A stretch of DNA of 64,000 nucleotides, taken from NCBI GenBank assembly GCA_015063005.1, contig SUTF01000005.1, positions 124,001 to 188,000 of the forward strand, given 5' to 3'. Position numbers and translations under genes: made by a program. The DNA comes from Methanobrevibacter millerae (lineage in GTDB: Archaea; Methanobacteriota; Methanobacteria; Methanobacteriales; Methanobacteriaceae). The notes below the pieces were generated by a model, which was not told the origin of the DNA, made no database searches, and worked only from the letters and a program-made list of their open reading frames with translations. This document shows, one piece after another, positions 19,131 to 27,470 of the stretch (within the stretch, counting starts at the first letter, position 1; the number at the start of each line of letters is the position of its first letter).

Positions 19131-19640
19131 ATGATTGTTTTATGTGTTACAGGTAGTGTAGCAGCTACCCAAGCAATTAAATTGGCAAGAGAATTCAGAC
19201 GTCAGGATGTTGAGGTTAAATGCTTCATGAGTGAAGCCGCTTGCAAAATTATCCATCCTAATTCCATGGAATTTGCAACAGGTAGTGAAGTCATAACTGA
19301 AATTACAGGCAATATTGAGCATGTAAAGTATTCTCAAGAAGATTTGATTCTTGTTGCTCCGGCCACTGCCAATACGATAAGTAAATTTGCCCATAAAATA
19401 GCTGACAATCCTATTTCTACTCTGTTGATAACTGCATATGGACATGACACTCCTATCTTGTTTGTTCCGTCAATGCATGATTCAATGTTTAAAGCTATTG
19501 AAGAGAATATTGAAAAGATTAAGGATGAAGGATCCGCTTCATTCATGCCTCCTGTAATGAATGAGGGAAAGGCAAAATTCCCTAATAATGAAGATATTGT
19601 TCTTGAATCCTTGAGATGTATTAATTTGGCTAAGAAGTGA
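19131..19640 (+). CDS. coaC: Phosphopantothenoylcysteine decarboxylase (CoaC, separate polypeptide)
   Basis: A 169-residue flavoprotein corresponding to the N-terminal half of Dfp/CoaBC. It opens V-L-C-V-T-G-S-V-A-A-T-Q-A, has L-V-A-P-A-T-A-N-T-I-S-K-F near residue 80 (the PxxANT-type segment of the FMN-dependent decarboxylases) and P-S-M-H-D-S-M near residue 113. It decarboxylates phosphopantothenoylcysteine for coenzyme A synthesis. Its stop overlaps the GTG start of coaB (GTGA), so the pair looks like a naturally split or recently broken coaBC. Confidence 0.85.
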   Translation: MIVLCVTGSVAATQAIKLAREFRRQDVEVKCFMSEAACKIIHPNSMEFATGSEVITEITGNIEHVKYSQEDLILVAPATANTISKFAHKIADNPISTLLITAYGHDTPILFVPSMHDSMFKAIEENIEKIKDEGSASFMPPVMNEGKAKFPNNEDIVLESLRCINLAKK

Positions 19641-20296
19641 TTTTTATTCGCGATAAAAAAGTGTTAATTAGTTTGGGCGGAACTTTCGAACCTATTGATT
19701 CTGTAAGGGGAATTACAAACAAATCCTCTGGTAAAATGGGTTTGGCACTTGCAAAGCAGGCTTATATTTTAGGTGCTGATGTTACATTGGTTGTTGCAAA
19801 TGTCAGTGTTGAAATATCATCTCTTTTTGATGTCATTCATGTCGAAACTTCCAAGGAGATGGCGGATACTATTTTTGAAATTGTCGAAGATTATGATGTT
19901 TTTATATCAACGGCTGCTGTTTCTGATTTTGAGGTTGTTGAACGTAAAGACAAAAAAATTGGTTCTGATTCTTCATTGGCCATTAGTCTAAAGCCTACAA
20001 TAAAGATTATTCGTCAAATCAAAAATATCAATCCGGACATTTTTTTAGTAGGATTTAAAGCAGAATTCAATATTTCTCGTGATGAAATAATTTATTGTGC
20101 TCGCAAACAGATTGAAGATGCAGGAACTGATTTGGTCGTTGCAAATGATGTTTCTCATGACGAATGCAATTTCGGGTCTGATAAAAATGAGGTCTTAATC
20201 ATTGATGACGATGTTTTATCTGTACCTCTCGCAACTAAGGATGAAGTTGCTAAAACTATTATGAATGTTATTTCTGATAAGATTTCATGTAGATAA
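19637..20296 (+). CDS. coaB: Phosphopantothenate-cysteine ligase (CoaB, separate polypeptide)
   Basis: A 219-residue protein matching the C-terminal half of CoaBC. The segment G-G-T-F-E-P-I-D-S-V-R-G-I-T-N-K-S-S-G-K-M-G is the nucleotide-binding start of the ligase, S-T-A-A-V-S-D-F lies near residue 95, and an L-V-G-F-K-A-E motif near residue 135. It joins cysteine to phosphopantothenate. The GTG start at 19637 overlaps the coaC stop by 4 bases. Fused CoaBC is the usual form, so the split should be compared with relatives. Confidence 0.85.
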   Translation: MIFIRDKKVLISLGGTFEPIDSVRGITNKSSGKMGLALAKQAYILGADVTLVVANVSVEISSLFDVIHVETSKEMADTIFEIVEDYDVFISTAAVSDFEVVERKDKKIGSDSSLAISLKPTIKIIRQIKNINPDIFLVGFKAEFNISRDEIIYCARKQIEDAGTDLVVANDVSHDECNFGSDKNEVLIIDDDVLSVPLATKDEVAKTIMNVISDKISCR

Positions 20297-20721
20297 TCTA
20301 GTTTCTTTTATTATTTTTTATTAATTATATGTATAATTATTTATTTTCTTATCCATATTATTGCTTTATTTTTATAAAGTATACTTTTAATTAATTATAA
20401 AATTAAGTAAAGTGGTAGAAATTTCATGTCATTTTTTTAATTTTGATTAATCCAATTTTCATCATCAAATTTCATATATTTAAAATCACTTTTTAGTTAC
20501 AGGATGGCATTAGATACTACTTGACAACAAATTAGAGTCATAATAATGTCTGTGATAAAAAACTAATTTTTGTGAATTATTATTCTATTTAAGCCAAATT
20601 TTGCAGATATATTTATAATAAATGAAATGGGGCTAAAAAATTAAAAATGGGGTTTATCATATCTTTTTTTAATAATTCAAAATAGAAAACAACATATGTT
20701 AAGTTAAATATATTCTTGATT
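20297..20721. other. Intergenic region, 425 bases
   Basis: AT-rich DNA between coaB and the first DUF2115 gene. It contains a perfect 12-base palindrome AAAGTATACTTT at 20386-20397 and two AAATGGGG words near 20623 and 20645. There is no open frame with start signals, no tRNA fold and no clear terminator. Confidence 0.6.
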
Positions 20722-21189
20722 ATGAGAGCAACTGAGTTACTGGAAGAAATTAGAGAAAATTTAAAGGATTATCCTATTGAATATCTTAGGAATAAAGTTA
20801 CGGATGAAAGGTACAAAGATCCATTAACCAAAAAACTCGCCAAGTATAATTCGGAGACTTGGGATGAGATTTTTGCTTTGGATATTGATGAAGACTATGA
20901 TGTTAAGGATGGGGTAGTTGAAAATTTAAAAAATGATATGGATTTCTATTTTGCTACCTATGCCGGAGGTGATGAGGAAACGAGGGAATTTACCAAATAC
21001 ATTTCACTATATTTGGCATTGATAGCTAAAAGACCATTGCATCCTGTTGGTGACAGTCCTGCAAAGGATCAGGTCTTTTTGGAAAATGGTGAATACAAAT
21101 GCAAAACACGTATCATGAGCATCAAGGAAGAAAATTCTTTATGCCGTTATTGTGTTTGTAAAAATGCAGGTTTCTCCTTTGGTTTTTAA
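20722..21189 (+). CDS. DUF2115 (UPF0305) family protein, copy 1
   Basis: A 155-residue soluble protein that I recognise as DUF2115, a family of unknown function largely restricted to methanogens. Family features are the K-R-P-L-H-P-V-G segment near residue 100 and the C-terminal C-R-Y-C-V-C-K-N-A-G-F cysteine group, which together with an upstream cysteine (Y-K-C-K-T) could bind metal. The start is ATG 20722. Another member of the family follows 24 bases later. Confidence 0.78.
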   Translation: MRATELLEEIRENLKDYPIEYLRNKVTDERYKDPLTKKLAKYNSETWDEIFALDIDEDYDVKDGVVENLKNDMDFYFATYAGGDEETREFTKYISLYLALIAKRPLHPVGDSPAKDQVFLENGEYKCKTRIMSIKEENSLCRYCVCKNAGFSFGF

Positions 21190-21213
21190 AGTTAATGGTA
21201 GCATGGAGATTTC

Positions 21214-21756
21214 ATGATGTCAGACGAATACTTGGAAATGTGTGACGATTTTGCAAATCTTATTTCTAATGATAAAAACATATCATGTGATTATGTAATG
21301 GATATATTGAAGAAATATTCTTCAACTATTTCAGTATTTGATATGATGGAATTCAGTTCTCAAGTAATTGAAGAAAACAAATATGTTCAGGAATCCTATA
21401 GAGAAGACAGCCAAAAATCTTATGTGGAATCTTTTCTATTTCGTGTAAGGGATATCTCAAATGATAAAAATACTTATGCAAAAAATATCGATAAAAAAGC
21501 TTTAATGAATGCAATCACAACTTTTAAAACAAATTATACAAATGAAAACACTAAATCTAAATTGATTTTTTCAATTGCTTCAATCTATGCAACCTTTGTT
21601 TTGGAAGAACCAATTCATCCTGTCGGCACTCCATTTCCTGGCTCTTTAAAGGTCGAAGAAAATGGTGGAGAATTTTTGTGTCCAGTAAAGGATGCCAATA
21701 AGGACACTCCAAATGCAGTTTGCAACATATGTCTTGCTGAGCAGCTGGATTTTTAG
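21214..21756 (+). CDS. DUF2115 (UPF0305) family protein, copy 2
   Basis: A 180-residue soluble protein related to the gene before it. It shares E-E-P-I-H-P-V-G near residue 134 and C-terminal cysteines (L-C-P-V-K and V-C-N-I-C-L-A-E-Q), the same metal-binding-like layout. The N-terminal 120 residues are helical and diverged. GGAG at 21205-21208 serves ATG 21214 or 21217. The pair is a tandem duplication that has drifted well apart. Function unknown. Confidence 0.75.
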   Translation: MMSDEYLEMCDDFANLISNDKNISCDYVMDILKKYSSTISVFDMMEFSSQVIEENKYVQESYREDSQKSYVESFLFRVRDISNDKNTYAKNIDKKALMNAITTFKTNYTNENTKSKLIFSIASIYATFVLEEPIHPVGTPFPGSLKVEENGGEFLCPVKDANKDTPNAVCNICLAEQLDF

Positions 21757-22281
21757 AATGATGATGCTTTGGTGGTCATATGTTTTTTTCTTGTTTTATG
21801 GACATATGTGGATAATGACTTAATGATAATTTTTAGGCTTAACTCAATTAACTTCTATGTTCGTATTTAATAAAACATGAGTATGTTTATTAGTAATTTT
21901 TCTAAATTTTATATGCTAATATCCTATTTATAATATTGCTTTTTGCGAGTAATATTTATTGTAAAAAATTAGTTTTTAGTAATACTTTTTTGATAAAAAG
22001 ACAGTATTTTAGGTTAAAATATTAAATTGATAAAAAAGAGTTTTTAAATAAAATAAGTTCAATCCTTTAGGATTTACATAAATGAAGTGATTAGTAGAGT
22101 GAATTTACCTAAAGGATTATTTAGTGAACTTTTATTTTATTTGCATTAGCATATATAATATTTAATTTTATGGTATAAAAAGCTATCGAAGTAATACTTT
22201 TTTGGGTATTTTTTAACATTTTTGAATAAAATTCTAAATAAGTTTTTCACTAAATGTGCTGCGAAAATTCACTATTTTTTT
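21757..22281. other. Intergenic region with repeats, 525 bases
   Basis: Long AT-rich stretch between convergent genes (DUF2115 and fibrillarin). It holds CATATGT/ACATATG (21777-21783 and 21802-21808), a 15-base direct repeat AGTAATACTTTTTTG at 21978-21992 and 22190-22204, and an inverted repeat at 22055-22131. No coding frame is supported. Because the flanking genes converge, no protein gene needs a promoter here, so the structure may belong to a non-coding RNA. Confidence 0.55.
22055..22131. repeat. Two-step inverted repeat in the 525-base gap
   Basis: AATCCTTTAGG (22061-22071) is perfectly complementary to CCTAAAGGATT (22108-22118), and AAGTTC just outside (22055-22060) pairs with GAACTT (22126-22131) across a 7-base bulge. 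The loop is 36 bases. Confidence 0.65.
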
Positions 22282-22923
22282 TTAAAAATTTTTCTCAACA
22301 AGGAATGCCATATGGTCTTTTTCGTAAGGTTCCAGTTTTATTTTTTCGATAATTTTAAAACCTTTCTCTTTCATTTTCTTTTCTTCTTGCTTGAAAATCT
22401 TTTTAGGTTTTTGTATGACATCAATACTTCTTGCTTTAAGTGTTATCATTCCTAAACCATCTTCCTTTGTAAATATTTTCATATTTTTCATAAACAATTC
22501 TGACTGTGTAGGCTGTGCAACATCACAGTATAGTAAGTCAACCTTTTCCACTATGTTCATATATTCTCTAGGTTTGGTAGCATCCCCCAGTATAGGGTAA
22601 ATGTTTGGTCTTTGGCGTGATAGTCTAGTTAACTTTTTGGCTGTTACAGGTGAAAACTCGACGGCATAAATTTTACCATCATATGCTATGTCTGAAATAT
22701 GTGAAACGGTAGTGCCGGTTGATGCTCCAAGATAAAGAACCTTATCATCATTTTTAATTTCCAGATTTTCTAATCCATTTAACAGTGCCGCAGCCAATTT
22801 TGACCTTCTTGGATTCCATAGTCTGTATTCAACATCTTCTGTGATTAACTCTTCACCATAAACGTTGATTCCTGGTGTTAAATTACGTGTTGCAATTTCA
22901 TTGCCCTTAAAAAAAACATCCAT
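22282..22923 (-). CDS. flpA: Fibrillarin-like rRNA/tRNA 2'-O-methyltransferase FlpA
   Basis: A 213-residue SAM methyltransferase of box C/D ribonucleoprotein. Typical segments are E-Y-R-L-W-N-P-R-R-S-K-L-A-A-A near residue 32, the SAM loop Y-L-G-A-S-T-G-T-T near residue 64, Y-A-V-E-F near residue 87 and Y-C-D-V-A-Q near residue 132. It uses guide RNAs to methylate riboses in rRNA and tRNA. It starts 2 bases after the nop5 stop, with AGGAGG inside the end of nop5, so the two are one operon. Confidence 0.96.
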   Translation of the reverse strand: MDVFFKGNEIATRNLTPGINVYGEELITEDVEYRLWNPRRSKLAAALLNGLENLEIKNDDKVLYLGASTGTTVSHISDIAYDGKIYAVEFSPVTAKKLTRLSRQRPNIYPILGDATKPREYMNIVEKVDLLYCDVAQPTQSELFMKNMKIFTKEDGLGMITLKARSIDVIQKPKKIFKQEEKKMKEKGFKIIEKIKLEPYEKDHMAFLVEKNF

Positions 22924-22925
22924 TT

Positions 22926-24059
22926 TTATTTCCTCCTTCTTTTTTTACCTTTTCTGTGCTTCTTTTTTGATTTATGTTTTTCTTCTTTTCTTTTTTTATT
23001 TGTTTTTGTTGGGAATGGATTATTTTTTTCTATTTCCTGAGCTTTTTCATTAAATTCATTAAATATTTCTGGATTAAAATCGTGTGTGAAAACATCCTTT
23101 CTTGCTGCAAGGGATATTCTTCCCGCAAGTAATCTTGCTATCTTTCCACGATTCCACCATTTTGCCCCACGAACCTGTGGATGTTGGTAAATCAGTCCGT
23201 ATTTTGGAGGACGATCTCCGCTTTTCAAATGTCTGAACAATGCCTTTTCAGCACCCATGATTTGAACAGTACTTGAAGGGTAGCTTGCAAGTCTTTTAAG
23301 TCCTCCAGCATGTGATATCATTTTAGCTGCAAGAGATGATCCAAGCAATACTTTCAAGTTAGGTGCAATGGACTCCATCTTGTTGTCAATATAATTTATA
23401 ATGTCCTTTCTTGTTTGTTGGAGTTCATAAATGGATTTTGCATATCTATTCATGATTTCCAGGTCTTCAGGATTAATGTCCTCTTCAATATCTAGCATGT
23501 CCTGTGGAAATGCACTGCTTTTAGCGTTAACGATTTCTTCTTTTGTTTTATTTTCATAAATCAATTTGACATATGTTTCATTGTTTTTAATCAAATCCAT
23601 TTCTGGGAAATATAGGGCATACCATTCACGAATCCTTTCAATTAACTTTGAGATGGACTCGTCAATTTCATCAATTGAGTTAATGGCCTGTATCAGATGC
23701 TTATCCTCTGAAGATTGGGCTTTTTTCATTCTGTATATGGCTAATTTTTGATAAACTTCATTATCGACATCCAATTCATAATTGCTTCTAAGGCAATCTC
23801 CTGCGGGATTCGGATTTTTGACCTTGACCTTGTCGCATGCATAGTCTGAAGAGCGCTTGTTTGATTCAATGTAAATCGTGTCATAAGTCTTGCTTAATTC
23901 GTCAATCAATTCGCTTTCTTCAGATGGAATTTCCTTATTGTCGATTTCTATTAGCTTTTGAATGATTTCCTCTTCATCAAATAATTTCTCGCATATCAGT
24001 TCTTTGTTTTCATTAAATGCATAAAATCCTTTAACACTATAAGTTACATAACATTCCAT
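22926..24059 (-). CDS. nop5: Nop5 (Nop56/58-like) box C/D RNP core protein
   Basis: A 377-residue scaffold of the archaeal box C/D guide RNP. It has an N-terminal fibrillarin-binding domain, a long coiled-coil (about residues 95-215) and a Nop domain with G-S-S-L-A-A-K-M-I-S-H-A-G-G-L near residue 240, then Q-I-M-G-A-E-K-A-L-F-R and Y-G-L-I-Y-Q-H-P. The C-terminus is a lysine-rich tail. It binds L7Ae-capped guide RNA and recruits fibrillarin, encoded next. Confidence 0.95.
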   Translation of the reverse strand: MECYVTYSVKGFYAFNENKELICEKLFDEEEIIQKLIEIDNKEIPSEESELIDELSKTYDTIYIESNKRSSDYACDKVKVKNPNPAGDCLRSNYELDVDNEVYQKLAIYRMKKAQSSEDKHLIQAINSIDEIDESISKLIERIREWYALYFPEMDLIKNNETYVKLIYENKTKEEIVNAKSSAFPQDMLDIEEDINPEDLEIMNRYAKSIYELQQTRKDIINYIDNKMESIAPNLKVLLGSSLAAKMISHAGGLKRLASYPSSTVQIMGAEKALFRHLKSGDRPPKYGLIYQHPQVRGAKWWNRGKIARLLAGRISLAARKDVFTHDFNPEIFNEFNEKAQEIEKNNPFPTKTNKKRKEEKHKSKKKHRKGKKRRRK

Positions 24060-24139
24060 GTTTTTAAATTATTTTTTTTATTTATAATAAATATTGGCTT
24101 CAAAAACTTTTAAATGATTTAAAATCCATATTTCAATTA

Positions 24140-24673
24140 ATGTCAAAACAAAGTTTTAGAGATTTAAAGGAAACAATTGAATTGAAAGATGGTGAAATAG
24201 ATGAACTCACCATGGAGCTAGAAAGTAAAAAGGATGAAATTAACAAATTGAAATTATACTCTACAAAATTAAAGTATGAAAAGCAAAATCTGGAGTATAA
24301 GTTGGATAATGAAATCAATAATGAAAAGGCTAAAATCAAGGAACTGGATGATTTGGATAAAAAAATTAAGGAAAAACAGGTCATTATTGATGATAAGCAA
24401 GATCAGGTAAAGTATTTGAGGTCACTCATTGACGATTATAAAAACCAGATTAGGCAAAACACGGAAAACCTTGAAGTCCAACTTAGAAAAATTTCTAAAA
24501 CTTATGAAGGACTGCTTGCTCAAAAAGACCAGATTATCGAAAAACAAGATGAAAATATAAAATTGCTTCTTAAAGAAAAGGAAGAAATTTTAAAAACCAA
24601 TAAAACCAATATTATTAGTTTAAAACGCCAAAATGATAACTATCGCCAATTGCTTGAAAAATATGAAAAATAA
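24140..24673 (+). CDS. Coiled-coil protein, divergent from nop5
   Basis: A 177-residue protein that is almost entirely predicted coiled coil: heptad-like runs of Glu, Lys, Asp, Asn, Leu and Ile from residue 5 to the end, no proline or membrane segment, and no cysteine. I do not recognise a family. It shares an 80-base divergent promoter region with nop5, so the two may be co-regulated. It could be a scaffold or tether; sequence composition alone does not say. Confidence 0.65.
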   Translation: MSKQSFRDLKETIELKDGEIDELTMELESKKDEINKLKLYSTKLKYEKQNLEYKLDNEINNEKAKIKELDDLDKKIKEKQVIIDDKQDQVKYLRSLIDDYKNQIRQNTENLEVQLRKISKTYEGLLAQKDQIIEKQDENIKLLLKEKEEILKTNKTNIISLKRQNDNYRQLLEKYEK

Positions 24674-24755
24674 TTCATATTTTTTTAATTTTCCACTAAT
24701 TATAAATTATTTATCAAATATATATTAATACATAATAAAAATTTTGGTGGAATTT

Positions 24756-25667
24756 ATGTTAGAAACTGATGTTTGCGGAGTTCATTTTAGAAATCCTTTA
24801 ATGTTGGCTGCAGGTATCATGGGAAGCACTGCTTCTTCCATGAACTGGATTTTAAAATCCGGTGCGGCGGGCGTTATTAGTAAATCTTTTTCTTTAAAAC
24901 CTCATCCAGGATATAAAAATCCTACAACAGTTGCTGTTGATGGGGGAATTATTAATGCTATTGGATTATCCAATCCTGGTGTTGAAAACTTTAAAGAAGA
25001 ATTAAAACAAATCAATAGAGATAATAATGTTGTAATCGCATCCATTTATGGTGCTACTCCTGATGAGTTCAGTACTTTAGTCAGTGAAGTTCAGGATTAT
25101 GTTGACATGATCGAGTTGAATATTTCCTGTCCTCATGCAATGGAAGGATATGGTGCTTCTATCGGTCAGGATTGTAATTTAAGTCATACAATAGTTTCCG
25201 CTTCAAAGGATGCCAGTGATGTTCCAATCATAGCTAAATTAACTCCTAATGTCACAGATATTGTAGAAATTGCTAAGACTTGTGAAGATGCTGGGGCTGA
25301 CTGCTTAAGCTTAATTAACACATTGGGTCCTGGAATGAAGATCAATATTGATGTGGCTCGTCCAGTATTGTTTAATAAATTTGGTGGAATGAGCGGAAAG
25401 GCAATAAAGCCAATAGCTATCAGCAATGTTTATTCTGTTTATGAAGCGGTTGACGTTCCAATAATAGGTGTTGGTGGAGTTTACACTTTTGAAGATGTCG
25501 TTGAATTCATTTTTGCAGGTGCAAGAGCAGTTCAAATTGGTACTGCAATCATGGATGAAGGTGTAGAAGTATTCGGTAAAATCAACGCGGATTTGGAAGA
25601 ATTTATGAAGCAAAAAGGCTATTCATCAATTGATGAGATGGTTGGCCTTGCTCACGGAGGTGACTGA
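24756..25667 (+). CDS. pyrD: Dihydroorotate dehydrogenase catalytic subunit PyrD (class 1B)
   Basis: A 303-residue FMN enzyme of pyrimidine synthesis. It shows the opening N-P-L-M-L-A-A-G-I-M-G, the E-L-N-I-S-C-P-H segment near residue 125, the K-L-T-P-N-V lysine near residue 165 and the FMN phosphate-binding G-V-G-G-V-Y and V-Q-I-G-T-A near residues 242 and 265. Class 1B enzymes need the PyrK partner, which is the next gene, 1 base away. ATG 24756 follows a GGTGG site; an upstream in-frame TTG would destroy that site. Confidence 0.95.
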   Translation: MLETDVCGVHFRNPLMLAAGIMGSTASSMNWILKSGAAGVISKSFSLKPHPGYKNPTTVAVDGGIINAIGLSNPGVENFKEELKQINRDNNVVIASIYGATPDEFSTLVSEVQDYVDMIELNISCPHAMEGYGASIGQDCNLSHTIVSASKDASDVPIIAKLTPNVTDIVEIAKTCEDAGADCLSLINTLGPGMKINIDVARPVLFNKFGGMSGKAIKPIAISNVYSVYEAVDVPIIGVGGVYTFEDVVEFIFAGARAVQIGTAIMDEGVEVFGKINADLEEFMKQKGYSSIDEMVGLAHGGD

Positions 25668-25668
25668 T

Positions 25669-26454
25669 ATGATTAATTCACCGCAAATAGTGGAGATTAG
25701 TGAAATCATTGAAGAAACTCCTACCATTAAGACATTCAAATTCAACACAGATATTGAAGCCAATCCTGGCGAATTTTTAATGGTCTGGAACTTTTCAGAT
25801 GAAAAGCCAATGTCTATTTCAAATATTTCTGATGGTGAGCTTTCCATCAGCGTTAAAAATATTGGTGAGTTCACATCCCAGCTTCATGAATTGGAAGTTG
25901 GAGATAAGATTGGTGTTAGGGGAAGTTACGGAAACGGATTCAACACTGATTTTAAGGATAAAAAATTATTGGTTATTGGTGGTGGAGTTGGTATGGCTCC
26001 TGTAACTGCATTAACTCATGATTTAGTTGAAAATAATGATGTTGATGTATTGGTTGCCGCAACAACTAAGGATGAATTGTTGTTCTTGGATTATTTGGAA
26101 AAATGCGGAGCAAATGTATGTCCATGTACTGATGATGGGTCATATGGATTTGAGGGATATGCCTCAGATTGTCTTAGCAGTTTGCTTGAAGATAGCTCTT
26201 ATGATTATGCATTTGTCTGCGGACCTGAGATAATGATGATAGGAATTTACAATATTCTTGAAGATGCTGGCATACCTGCAGATTATTCTCTTGAAAGATA
26301 TATGAAATGTGCTCTTGGAGTATGTGGTCAGTGTTGTGTAGACAATACTGGATGGAGAATCTGTGTTGAAGGACCTGTTTTTGACAATGAACAAATTAAA
26401 TTAATTGATGAGTTTGGAAAATACAGACGTGATGCATCCGGTGTAAAATATTAA
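25669..26454 (+). CDS. pyrK: Dihydroorotate dehydrogenase electron transfer subunit PyrK
   Basis: A 261-residue FAD/[2Fe-2S] protein that passes electrons from PyrD to an acceptor. The NAD(P)/FAD region has V-I-G-G-G-V-G-M-A-P near residue 105 and F-V-C-G-P-E near residue 183. The C-terminal cysteines in M-K-C-A-L-G-V-C-G-Q-C-C and R-I-C-V-E-G-P carry the [2Fe-2S] cluster. ATG 25669 has a perfect GGAGGTGA site inside the end of pyrD. Family length is normal. Confidence 0.93.
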   Translation: MINSPQIVEISEIIEETPTIKTFKFNTDIEANPGEFLMVWNFSDEKPMSISNISDGELSISVKNIGEFTSQLHELEVGDKIGVRGSYGNGFNTDFKDKKLLVIGGGVGMAPVTALTHDLVENNDVDVLVAATTKDELLFLDYLEKCGANVCPCTDDGSYGFEGYASDCLSSLLEDSSYDYAFVCGPEIMMIGIYNILEDAGIPADYSLERYMKCALGVCGQCCVDNTGWRICVEGPVFDNEQIKLIDEFGKYRRDASGVKY

Positions 26455-26465
26455 TCGTGATATTT

Positions 26466-27470
26466 ATGGAAAAAGATTTTAAAGAATATATAACTCCTCC
26501 TGTAATGCTGGTAGTACTTTTGTTGGCCATTTCGTTAATTTTCGTATTTCCAGTTTTAAACATGATAATATTGGGGGCAATTTTGGCATATGGTATTAGG
26601 CCCATTGCACGCATAATTCAGTCAAAATTAAAATTTGAATCTATTTCCATAATACTTGCAATGATTGCTGTTTTAGTTCCACTAATACTTCTTATAGCTT
26701 ATATAGTAAGTGTAGTATCGGGAGTTTTAACAGATTTTTTAGCTTCAAACCCGAATTTTGATATAAATGCTGTATTAACTCAAGCTTCAGTATATGTTCC
26801 TCAACTGAGTCCGGACAATATTTCAACGACAATAGGTGACATTGCCAAATACGTTGCTAATTATCTTGTTGGCAAAATCGGTTCCATAGCCAATATTTCA
26901 TTGGATTTGTTTATCTTAATCTGTTCCGTTTTTTACTTTGTTAAAGATGGGGACAAATGCTATAACTTCATAAAATCATTTGTTCCTGATGATCATATTG
27001 AATTTTTTGATAAAACTGTTGAATCCGTGGAGAATGTTTTAAAAAGTATTTTTTACGGCCACTTTTTAACATCTGTAATAATCGGAATTTTTGGAGCGAT
27101 AGGATATACACTACTGGGTTATCCATATGGAATATTTTTAGGAGTTATTACGGGAATACTTCAATTGATACCAATTTTCGGGCCATGGCCAATATACTGG
27201 GCATTGGCAATAAATGACGCTTTCAATGGAAATTATCCGAGGGTTGCAGTTGTTTTACTGTTTGGATTTTTCCTAAGTTGGGTGGATATGTATATAAGGC
27301 CTGCAATTTCATCACATCATGCGGATATTCATCCATTAATACTTTTAGTTGGATTTTTAGCAGGTCCATTGGTTTATGGTATTGTAGGATTTATTGTTGG
27401 TCCTCTGATACTTGGAATTACTTATGTTGTATTGGATAGTTTTAGAAAAGAATTAACGGAGTCTAAATAA
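26466..27470 (+). CDS. AI-2E family transporter-like membrane protein
   Basis: A 334-residue polytopic protein with about seven to eight hydrophobic segments. The pattern of an N-terminal hydrophobic pair, a soluble helical middle (about residues 90-140), and a C-terminal P-I-F-G-P-W-P-I-Y-W and G-P-L-V-Y-G-I-V-G-F-I-V-G-P-L-I motif identifies the AI-2E/PerM family. Members transport varied small molecules or ions; the substrate cannot be told. The start is taken as ATG 26466 after GTGAT. The gene overlaps polB1 by one base. Confidence 0.85.
   Translation: MEKDFKEYITPPVMLVVLLLAISLIFVFPVLNMIILGAILAYGIRPIARIIQSKLKFESISIILAMIAVLVPLILLIAYIVSVVSGVLTDFLASNPNFDINAVLTQASVYVPQLSPDNISTTIGDIAKYVANYLVGKIGSIANISLDLFILICSVFYFVKDGDKCYNFIKSFVPDDHIEFFDKTVESVENVLKSIFYGHFLTSVIIGIFGAIGYTLLGYPYGIFLGVITGILQLIPIFGPWPIYWALAINDAFNGNYPRVAVVLLFGFFLSWVDMYIRPAISSHHADIHPLILLVGFLAGPLVYGIVGFIVGPLILGITYVVLDSFRKELTESK

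Noticed and set aside
21758-21764. ATGATGA resembling a box C of a C/D guide RNA near the fibrillarin operon
   Set aside because: No CTGA box D or internal D'/C' pair follows at a suitable distance.
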